Shown here: in pieces, positions 33,694 to 39,957 of the stretch
Position numbering within the stretch: the stretch's first letter is position 1
Layout of the letters: each line of letters opens with the position of its first letter
Source of the DNA: Candidatus Scatomonas pullistercoris
Lineage (GTDB): Bacteria > Bacillota > Clostridia > Lachnospirales > Lachnospiraceae
Direction of reading: 5' to 3'
NCBI GenBank assembly: GCA_018713515.1
Contig: DVOO01000022.1
Location: 38,971-102,970 of the forward strand
Length of the DNA stretch: 64,000 nucleotides
Made by a program: the position numbers and the translations under genes
The notes under the pieces: generated by a model
Told to the model about the DNA's origin: nothing
The model's input: the letters and a program-made list of their open reading frames with translations, nothing else
The model's database searches: none

Positions 33694-33722
33694 ATTTTCA
33701 TATATCCTCCTGTACATAAAGA

Positions 33723-33751
33723 GAGCCCCGGCACTGACAGTGCCGAAGCTC
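33723..33751 (-). terminator. Possible terminator before rlmD
   Basis: On the minus strand GAGC..CGGCACTG pairs with CAGTGCCG..GCTC around a TC loop, followed by TCTTTA. The stem is strong but the T-run is short. Confidence 0.45.
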
Positions 33752-33781
33752 CGGAAACCGTTCTGTCCGCTCTGACGGGAA

Positions 33782-34021
33782 TCATTCCTTGGCAGGCTCC
33801 TCATCATCTTCGAAATAATCATCGAAGTCATCATCAAAATCGTCCTCAAAATCCTCCAGGTAATCCGGCGTGAAGTAGCGGTATACCGCGTAGGCAATGC
33901 CGGCAATGGCTGTCACGGCGCCGATGATAGCCAGGACCCACAGGAGAATATTCTTCGGTTTCTCCGCTTCTTTTTTTTCTTTGTTTTTCATCAGATCTAC
34001 CAATTCATCAATTTTACTCAT
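33782..34021 (-). CDS. Small membrane protein with acidic tail
   Basis: A 79-residue protein starting MSKIDELVDLMKNKEKKE, with one hydrophobic helix (about residues 26-46) and a tail composed almost wholly of Asp, Glu, Phe and Tyr (DDFDDDFDDYFEDDEE). I recognise no family with a known role. The ATG at 34021 is preferred to an upstream GTG because AGGTTGGTGG precedes it. The gene lies between the YdcF-like gene and rlmD on the same strand. Confidence 0.7.
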   Translation of the reverse strand: MSKIDELVDLMKNKEKKEAEKPKNILLWVLAIIGAVTAIAGIAYAVYRYFTPDYLEDFEDDFDDDFDDYFEDDEEPAKE

Positions 34022-34106
34022 TTCAGCCACCAACCTTTTCTGTATTCAAAATCGTTTAACATAGTATACCATAAAGGCCTGAAATTTACTACCGTTTCTA
34101 AAAATT

Positions 34107-34697
34107 TTATATATCCCGGAGGATCTTGTGGAACTGTCCGCCGCACCGCTCAATCTCCCCCAGAACCAGATCAATGCCCTCGCTGGTTTCGTGCCAGTTA
34201 TGTCGGTTGATGCCGGTGTCCGAGGGGCAGACCAGGATCTCCGCCTCCGGAAACAGAAGCTGATAATACAGCAGGCATCTTCTGGCGTGCCAGGCGTGGC
34301 AGCAGAGGATCGCCCGGCGGATGGAAAGGCCAAGGGCGTCCGTGAGCGCCCGGGAGCGGAGGGCGTTTTCGTAGGTGTAGGTGGCGCGCTCCTCCCGGAG
34401 GATGGCCTTCTCTGGCACACCGTTTTTCAGGAGTACATCCTGAAGGAAGGCCCACTCTGTTTCGTAGGGGCCGGGATATTGTTCCTGCTTTTCCTGCACT
34501 CCGGAAAAGCGGCCGGTCAGGGTGCTGTACCGACCCGAGGGGAGCAGGAGAGGAGCGGCTCCCTCCTTCCAGAGGGCGGCCGCCTGCTCGGCCATCTGGG
34601 GATATCCGTTTCCGGGAATGAAAATGATATCGGAAGGGGCGGGTGTATCTTCCACAAAAATAAAGTCTGTAAACTGCCGCAGAAAGTTCTGGTACAT
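34107..34697 (-). CDS. YdcF/SanA-like (DUF218) protein
   Basis: A 196-residue soluble protein with the DUF218 pattern: DIIFIPGNGYPQMAEQAAAL at the start, EERATYTYENALRSRAL in the middle and ILCCHAWHARRCLLYYQLLF later. Members include YdcF, which can bind SAM, and ElyC/SanA envelope proteins. It lacks the N-terminal membrane anchor of the latter. The start is placed at the ATG behind GGAGAAAC; the open frame extends 18 codons upstream. Function is unknown. Confidence 0.72.
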   Translation of the reverse strand: MYQNFLRQFTDFIFVEDTPAPSDIIFIPGNGYPQMAEQAAALWKEGAAPLLLPSGRYSTLTGRFSGVQEKQEQYPGPYETEWAFLQDVLLKNGVPEKAILREERATYTYENALRSRALTDALGLSIRRAILCCHAWHARRCLLYYQLLFPEAEILVCPSDTGINRHNWHETSEGIDLVLGEIERCGGQFHKILRDI

Positions 34698-34744
34698 GAA
34701 AAGTTTCTCCGTAAAAATTATCTTCTTTTTTTGAAATTTATATA

Positions 34745-34773
34745 TTGACAAAGACCGTTCTGGATTGTATAAT
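34745..34773 (+). promoter_or_regulatory. Consensus promoter of the tRNA pair
   Basis: TTGACA, exactly 17 bases, TATAAT: a perfect sigma-A promoter, as expected for stable RNA. The start would be near 34780, 26 bases before tRNA-Val. Confidence 0.9.
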
Positions 34774-34805
34774 GGCCTAGTGAGTTGCGAAGAGCAGCGA
34801 AATAT

Positions 34806-34878
34806 GGGGTCTTAGCTCAGCTGGGAGAGCATCTGCCTTACAAGCAGAGGGTCACAGGTTCGAGCCCTGTAGGCCCCA
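34806..34878 (+). tRNA. tRNA-Val (anticodon TAC)
   Basis: The cloverleaf is complete: acceptor GGGGTCT with AGGCCCC (one G-U pair), D arm GCTCAGCTGGGAGAGC, anticodon arm CTGCC-TTACAAG-CAG with TAC, and T arm with GGTTCGAGCC. No CCA is encoded. Confidence 0.95.
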
Positions 34879-34900
34879 TACACAACCAAATATCTGATAT

Positions 34901-34974
34901 GGCGAGATAGCTCAGCTGGCTAGAGCATGCGGTTCATACCCGCAGTGTCGAGGGTTCGAGTCCCCCTCTCGCTA
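34901..34974 (+). tRNA. tRNA-Met (anticodon CAT)
   Basis: Acceptor GGCGAGA pairs with TCTCGCT (first pair G-U), the anticodon arm is GCGG-TTCATAC-CCGC and the T arm has GGGTTCGAGTCCC. The paired first position and overall sequence favour elongator Met over initiator. It follows tRNA-Val by 22 bases in one transcript. Confidence 0.92.
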
Positions 34975-34982
34975 CTGCTTAT

Positions 34983-35026
34983 AGTCCGAAGAATCTTGTG
35001 AGGCAAGGGTCTTCGGACTTTTCTTT
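34983..35026 (+). terminator. Terminator of the tRNA operon
   Basis: AGTCCGAAGA (34983-34992) pairs with TCTTCGGACT (35010-35019), followed by TTTCTTTT. Confidence 0.85.
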
Positions 35027-35058
35027 TGCCTCCGGCAGCCCCGGGCACTGCCCCGCAT

Positions 35059-35454
35059 TTATGGCGCGTTCTCCTGTGAAGCTTGAGAGTCCTGGGCCCG
35101 GGGGCAGGTGATCCTTCCCAGAGTCTCAATAGTATGGTGGAGGACCTGGGCCAGCTCCGTGTCGGCGGTTTTATAGTACATTTCCTTGCCGGCCCGGCGG
35201 CAGACAATGAGTCCGCTGTTTTTCAGCAGGCGCAGGTGATGGGAGACGGCAGGGCTGGTCATATTGACCAGAGCCGCGATATTCAGCACACATTCCTCGC
35301 AGTGGCAGAGCAGCCAGAAGATCTGCAGGCGGCTGGGGTCTCCCAGCTGCTTCATGGCATCTGCCACGCCGGCAATCTCTTCGGCGCCGGGCATATGGTC
35401 CAGGATGGCCTCTTCATTCTGTCCGTGTTCATGGGGCAGGGGCATATTCGGCAT
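35059..35454 (-). CDS. ArsR/SmtB-family metal-responsive repressor
   Basis: A 131-residue winged-helix repressor. The recognition region is MTSPAVSHHLRLLKNSGLI, preceded by LLCHCEECVLNIAALV with the Cys residues (ELCVCD-like box) that sense metal in ArsR/CadC proteins. The N-terminus is His-rich (MPNMPLPHEHG) and may add a ligand. The ATG follows AAGGAG with 9-base spacing. It is divergent from an HMA chaperone and a P1B ATPase, which it probably represses when metal is scarce. Confidence 0.88.
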   Translation of the reverse strand: MPNMPLPHEHGQNEEAILDHMPGAEEIAGVADAMKQLGDPSRLQIFWLLCHCEECVLNIAALVNMTSPAVSHHLRLLKNSGLIVCRRAGKEMYYKTADTELAQVLHHTIETLGRITCPRAQDSQASQENAP

Positions 35455-35492
35455 ATGAATCAACTCCTTAAAAAATATCTGTAAATGTCTTG

Positions 35493-35526
35493 ACTTATTA
35501 TACAATAAGTGCTATATTCAAGTCAA
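35493..35526 (-). promoter_or_regulatory. arsR promoter and operator
   Basis: On the minus strand TTGACT and TATAAT are 18 bases apart. ACTTATT-4-AATAAGT (35493-35510) is a perfect palindrome covering the -10 box and is a typical ArsR/SmtB-sized operator. Confidence 0.65.
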
Positions 35527-35531
35527 CAGTT

Positions 35532-35559
35532 AAACGAATGTTTAATCAAACAATCGTTT
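35532..35559 (+). promoter_or_regulatory. Second palindrome in the metal-export intergenic region
   Basis: AAACGAATGTTT and AAACAATCGTTT are 12-base arms with one mismatch around AATC. It lies upstream of the HMA gene and is a candidate 12-4-12 operator for the divergent repressor. Confidence 0.5.
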
Positions 35560-35595
35560 TGGCGTTGCAGAGATCATATAAAGGAGCAGAAAATC

Positions 35596-35814
35596 ATGAA
35601 GAAGAGCTATAAGATCGAAGTAGACTGCGCGAACTGCGCGAACAAGATGGAGGAGGCAGCCAACAGGACGGCAGGCGTAAAGCAGGCGGTGGTGAATTTT
35701 ATGACTCTGAAGATGAACGTGGAGTTTGAGGAGGGACAGGATCCCAAGGCTGTTATGCAGGAAGTCCTTAAGAACTGCAAAAAAGTAGAGGATGACTGCG
35801 AAATCTATTTCTGA
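35596..35814 (+). CDS. Heavy-metal-associated (HMA) domain protein
   Basis: A 72-residue ferredoxin-like HMA domain. The metal-binding pair is Cys11 and Cys14 in VDCANCANKMEE. The ATG is chosen for its AAGGAGC site; the open frame extends back through the operator. It most probably hands metal to the ATPase downstream, which lacks such a domain of its own. The acidic C-terminus (VEDDCEIYF) carries a third Cys. Confidence 0.85.
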   Translation: MKKSYKIEVDCANCANKMEEAANRTAGVKQAVVNFMTLKMNVEFEEGQDPKAVMQEVLKNCKKVEDDCEIYF

Positions 35815-35912
35815 TACAGAGCGGCACCTTTCCGGCCGGGCCGGAGAGGTGCAAATGTTTTGAAAAACAGATGAATAATTGTTCATATATTTAAATAAAA
35901 GGAGAGCAGACC

Positions 35913-37796
35913 ATGAACAAGAAGCAGAAAAAAATGCTGATCCGCATCCTGCTGGCAGCGGCGCTGCTGGTCGGTTTCAATTACCTTCCGGTTACAGGGA
36001 TACCGCGGCTGCTCCTGTATCTGGTTCCCTATCTGGTCATCGGCTATGATATTTTGCTGAAAGCCTTTAAGGGTATCCGGAACCGGCAGCCCTTTGACGA
36101 GAATCTGCTGATGGCTATCGCCACCCTGGGAGCGCTGGTGATCGCCGTCATGGATGAAGGAGATTACACAGAGGCCATCGCCGTCATGCTGTTCTACCAG
36201 GTGGGAGAGTGGTTCCAGAGCTACGCGGTGGGAAAGAGCCGCCGGAATATCAGCGAGCTGATGGATATCCGCCCCGACTACGCCAATGTGGAGCGGGAGG
36301 GGCAGCTGGTGCGGGTGGATCCGGATGAAGTGGAAGTGGGGTCCGTTATCGTGGTGCAGCCCGGAGAAAAAGTGCCCATTGACGGCGTGATTCTGGAGGG
36401 AAGCTCCACGCTGAATACCAGCGCCCTGACGGGGGAAAGTCTTCCCCGGGACGCGGCGCCGGGGGATGAGATTATCAGCGGCTGCATCAACATGAGCGGC
36501 GTGCTGAAGATCCGCACCACCCGGGAGTTCGGGGAATCCACCGTCTCCACGATCCTGGATCTGGTGGAAAATGCCAGCTCCCGGAAGTCCAGATCGGAAG
36601 CCTTTATCACGAAGTTTGCCCGGGTGTACACACCGGCTGTCGTAGTCAGCGCGGCAGCCCTGGCTGTTCTGCCTCCCCTGGTGCGGATGCTCGGCATGCA
36701 CCTGCCCGCCGACTGGGATGTGTGGATTTACCGGGCCCTGACCTTCCTGGTGATCAGCTGCCCCTGCGCCCTGGTGATCAGCATTCCCTTGAGCTTTTTC
36801 GCGGGAATCGGCGGGGCCAGCAAGGAAGGGATTCTGGTGAAGGGCTCCAATTACCTGGAGGCCCTGTCCCGGACAAAGTATGTGGTGTTTGACAAGACGG
36901 GCACTCTGACCCAGGGGGTCTTCGAGGTAAATGCGGTGCACCACAATCAGATGGAGGCGAAAAAACTTCTGGAGTACGCGGCTCTGGCGGAGAGCGCCTC
37001 TTCCCATCCCATCAGCAAGAGCCTGCAGAGGGCCTACGGGAAGAAGATTGACCGGAGCCGGGTGACGGATATCCAGGAAATCAGCGGAAACGGCATCATT
37101 GCCAGGGTGGACGGGATCTCCGTGGCCGCGGGAAACGGAAAGCTCATGGCGCGGCTGGGCATCGAATACAGGGACTGCCACCACGCGGGAACGATTATCC
37201 ACATGGCTGTGGACGGCGCCTATGCGGGCCACATCGTGATTTCTGACCGGGTGAAGCCCCACGCGGCGGAGGCTGTCCGGAATCTGAAGGCTTCCGGTGT
37301 GGAGCAGACTGTCATGCTCACCGGAGACCGGAAAAAAGCGGCGGAGCAGGTGGCGGAGAGCCTGGGGATCGACCAGGTGTACAGTGAGCTGCTGCCGGCC
37401 GGGAAAGTGGAGAAGGTGGAGGAGCTGCTGGACCGTAAGCCCGGCAGCGCCAACCTGGCCTTTGTGGGAGACGGAATCAATGACGCGCCGGTGCTTTCCA
37501 GGGCGGACATCGGCATCGCCATGGGAGCCATGGGTTCGGACGCGGCCATTGAGGCGGCGGACGTGGTGCTGATGGACGATGATCCCATGAAGATTTCTAA
37601 AGCCATCCGTATTTCCAGAAAGTGCCTGCGGATTGTCTATGAAAATATCTGGTTTGCCATCGGCGTTAAGCTGGTCTGCCTGATTCTGGGCGCCCTGGGA
37701 CTCGCCAATATGTGGATCGCTATCTTCGCCGATGTGGGCGTTATGATCCTGGCCGTGCTGAACGCGGTGCGGGCCCTGTTTGTGAAGAAGCTGTAG
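35913..37796 (+). CDS. P1B-type metal-exporting ATPase (Zn/Cd/Pb group)
   Basis: A 627-residue pump. The metal-site CPC is at residues 283-285 in SCPCALVIS, the phosphorylated Asp327 is in DKTGTLTQG, and SSHPISKSL, MLTGDRKKAA and GDGINDAPVLSRADIG are the other P-type motifs. In the last helices FAIGVKLVCLIL and FADVGVMILAVLNAVRAL hold the Lys and Asp typical of ZntA/CadA (P1B-2). No N-terminal HMA domain is present; it is encoded separately just upstream. AAGGAGAGC precedes the ATG. Confidence 0.92.
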   Translation: MNKKQKKMLIRILLAAALLVGFNYLPVTGIPRLLLYLVPYLVIGYDILLKAFKGIRNRQPFDENLLMAIATLGALVIAVMDEGDYTEAIAVMLFYQVGEWFQSYAVGKSRRNISELMDIRPDYANVEREGQLVRVDPDEVEVGSVIVVQPGEKVPIDGVILEGSSTLNTSALTGESLPRDAAPGDEIISGCINMSGVLKIRTTREFGESTVSTILDLVENASSRKSRSEAFITKFARVYTPAVVVSAAALAVLPPLVRMLGMHLPADWDVWIYRALTFLVISCPCALVISIPLSFFAGIGGASKEGILVKGSNYLEALSRTKYVVFDKTGTLTQGVFEVNAVHHNQMEAKKLLEYAALAESASSHPISKSLQRAYGKKIDRSRVTDIQEISGNGIIARVDGISVAAGNGKLMARLGIEYRDCHHAGTIIHMAVDGAYAGHIVISDRVKPHAAEAVRNLKASGVEQTVMLTGDRKKAAEQVAESLGIDQVYSELLPAGKVEKVEELLDRKPGSANLAFVGDGINDAPVLSRADIGIAMGAMGSDAAIEAADVVLMDDDPMKISKAIRISRKCLRIVYENIWFAIGVKLVCLILGALGLANMWIAIFADVGVMILAVLNAVRALFVKKL

Positions 37797-37816
37797 GACC
37801 GGTACGGCAGAAAATG

Positions 37817-37854
37817 AGCCGTTCCGTCTTTCCTTCGGGAAAGATGGAACGGCT
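37817..37854. terminator. Long hairpin between the ATPase and gdhA genes
   Basis: AGCCGTTCC..CTTTCC pairs with GGAAAG..GGAACGGCT around a TTCG loop. It sits between convergent genes and probably stops transcription from both, though T-runs are weak. Confidence 0.65.
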
Positions 37855-37862
37855 GTCTGTAT

Positions 37863-39122
37863 TTACGGGAAGATTCCCTTCATTTTTTCCGCGGTGACCA
37901 GCTTCCGGAGCGCCACGATGTAGGCGGCCATGCGGAAGGTGCAGCGGCATTCCTGGATCACCTCCAGCAGGCTCTGGAAGGATTTGCTCATGAGCTTTTC
38001 CAGCATGGCGTTGACCTGCTCCCGGTCCCAGGTCAGCTCCTGGATGTTCTGTACCCATTCGAAGTAGGAGACGATGACGCCGCCGCTGTTGGCGAAGATA
38101 TCGGGAATCAGGGTGATGCCCCGTTCCTCCAGGATCTTGTCCGCTTCCTCGGTGGTGGGGCCGTTGGCGGCCTCCACAATACAGGAGCAGTTCAGCTTTC
38201 CAGCATTGTCCGCGGTGATCTGGTTCTCCATGGCCGCGGGCACCAGCACATCGCAGCGGCAGGTCAGGACCTCTTCATTGGAAATGTGCGCGACGCCGGG
38301 GGCGTCGTAGTCCTTCAGCAGGGCTCTGTCCTTTTCAAGAAATCTGGAGATGGCATCGATGTCCAGGCCTTCCTCGCAGTACAGGCCGCCGGAGATATCG
38401 CTGATGGCGATGACCTTTACGCCCCTGTGATAAAAGACCCGGGCCGCGTTGGCTCCCACATTGCCCATGCCCTGGATGGCCACCCTGGTCCCGGCCAGCT
38501 CCCGGCCCTGCATGGCCAGCAGGAGCTTGGTGCTGATGACCACGCCCCGGCCCGTGGCGGAATTCCGTCCCCGGGAACCGCCCAGTTCAATGGGCTTTCC
38601 GGTTACAACGCCGGGGCAGGGGTGGCCGTTTAGCTGGCTGTAGGTGTCCAGCAGCCAGGCCATGGTCTGGGCATTGGTGTTTACATCCGGCGCGGGAATA
38701 TCCGTGTCCGCGCCGATGATGGGGGCGATGGCGAAGGTATAGCGGCGGGTCAGGTTCCGCAGTTCCCGGGTGGACAGAGTCCGGGGATCCACCTGGATGC
38801 CGCCCTTGGCGCCCCCGTAGGGGATATCGGCCACGGCGCATTTTAAAGTCGTCCAGGTGGCCAGCGCCTTTACCTCATTCAGGTCACAGTCCTGGTGATA
38901 GCGGATGCCGCCCTTGAAGGGGCCCCGGATATTGGAATGCTGCACCCGGTAGCCCTCGAAAACCCGGATGGTTCCGTCGTCCATTTCCACGGGAAGATAG
39001 ACCTTCGTCTCCCGCTGGGGATTTTTCAGAATTTCAAACATGGACTGGTCAATATGACCCAGCTCCATGGCCCTGGTCATGGTGTCTATTACATTTGTAT
39101 AGGGATCGTAAGTACGTGACAT
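37863..39122 (-). CDS. gdhA: Glutamate dehydrogenase
   Basis: A 419-residue Glu/Leu/Phe/Val-type dehydrogenase. The dimerisation and substrate region has GPFKGGIRYHQDCDLNE, the catalytic Lys is in PYGGAKGGIQVDP, and the NAD(P) loop is IQGMGNVGANAARV. It interconverts glutamate with 2-oxoglutarate and ammonia. The length matches the hexameric NAD-type enzymes of Clostridia, but cofactor choice is not proven. A divergent Lrp-type regulator gene lies upstream and may control it. Confidence 0.93.
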   Translation of the reverse strand: MSRTYDPYTNVIDTMTRAMELGHIDQSMFEILKNPQRETKVYLPVEMDDGTIRVFEGYRVQHSNIRGPFKGGIRYHQDCDLNEVKALATWTTLKCAVADIPYGGAKGGIQVDPRTLSTRELRNLTRRYTFAIAPIIGADTDIPAPDVNTNAQTMAWLLDTYSQLNGHPCPGVVTGKPIELGGSRGRNSATGRGVVISTKLLLAMQGRELAGTRVAIQGMGNVGANAARVFYHRGVKVIAISDISGGLYCEEGLDIDAISRFLEKDRALLKDYDAPGVAHISNEEVLTCRCDVLVPAAMENQITADNAGKLNCSCIVEAANGPTTEEADKILEERGITLIPDIFANSGGVIVSYFEWVQNIQELTWDREQVNAMLEKLMSKSFQSLLEVIQECRCTFRMAAYIVALRKLVTAEKMKGIFP

Positions 39123-39276
39123 AAGAATCTCCTCGCTTGCTTAAATTGTTGCTGCGCCTCAACTTGAGTGCCATGGTAAAACTTTCCTGGGGGGAAGTCA
39201 ATATCCGGGAAAAAGGACGAAAAAGATTTACTGTTTCTTGCGGGGAGACTTTGGATATCAAAGCGGACGCGGATTT

Positions 39277-39326
39277 CGCTTAAAAAAATTAAGCGTATTG
39301 ACAAGCGGGCATCCGGATGCTATATT
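39277..39326 (+). promoter_or_regulatory. Promoter and palindrome upstream of the Lrp-type gene
   Basis: TTGACA (39298-39303), a 17-base spacer, then TATATT (39321-39326). Just upstream CGCTTAA-5-TTAAGCG (39277-39295) is a perfect palindrome and a likely regulator site shared with the divergent gdhA region. Confidence 0.65.
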
Positions 39327-39351
39327 TACCCTGTACAGAACAGATACAAGG

Positions 39352-39384
39352 ACGTATCCATCCAGGGGATGGGTGCGTTTTTTT
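39352..39384 (+). terminator. Terminator hairpin within the Lrp leader
   Basis: ACGTATCCATCC (39352-39363) pairs with GGATGGGTGCGT (39367-39378) including two G-U pairs, followed by seven T. It lies between the promoter and the start codon at 39412. Confidence 0.7.
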
Positions 39385-39411
39385 GTTTTTGCGCCGGAAG
39401 GAGAAGTGCCA

Positions 39412-39879
39412 ATGAAACACAGTCATCTGGACGCGGTGGACAAGGTGATTCTGGATATTCTGCAGGAGGATGCGAAGACGCCCCTAAAGGAAATCGCCGG
39501 AAGGGTTTATCTGTCCACCCCGGCCGTGTCCGCCAGAATTGAGAAGATGGAGAAGGAAGGCTTTATCACAGGCTACCACGCCCAGGTAAACCCTGTGGCC
39601 CTGGGCTATCACATCAAAGCATTCATCAATCTGGAGGTTTCCCCCACGGATAAGAAGGAATTTTATCCCTATATTAAGGCCTGCCGCAACGTGATCGAGT
39701 GCAACTGCGTCACCGGGGACTATTCCATGGTGCTGGAGGTTCTGTTTCCCGGCACCGTGGAACTGGATCAGTTCATCGGAGAACTGCAGCACTTCGGGCG
39801 TACCAAGACTCTGATTGTATTTTCCACCTCCGTGGAACACCGGGGAATCCTGGGCGGGGAAACCCAGGAACTGAATTAA
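39412..39879 (+). CDS. Lrp/AsnC-family transcriptional regulator
   Basis: A 155-residue protein with an N-terminal helix-turn-helix (LDILQEDAKTPLKEIAGRVY, STPAVSARIEKMEKEGFITG) and a C-terminal RAM effector domain (GYHIKAFINLEV, CVTGDYSMVLEV). Such proteins sense amino acids. The ATG has GGAAGGAG upstream; the frame is open back through the leader but that part includes the terminator hairpin. Its divergence from gdhA suggests control of glutamate or nitrogen metabolism (inference). Confidence 0.9.
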   Translation: MKHSHLDAVDKVILDILQEDAKTPLKEIAGRVYLSTPAVSARIEKMEKEGFITGYHAQVNPVALGYHIKAFINLEVSPTDKKEFYPYIKACRNVIECNCVTGDYSMVLEVLFPGTVELDQFIGELQHFGRTKTLIVFSTSVEHRGILGGETQELN

Positions 39880-39957
39880 AGAAGGATTTATCGACTTATA
39901 CCTCTTTCTGTGCTATGATTAGAAGGATGTAATCACAGTACGGAAAGGGGTATTTTC

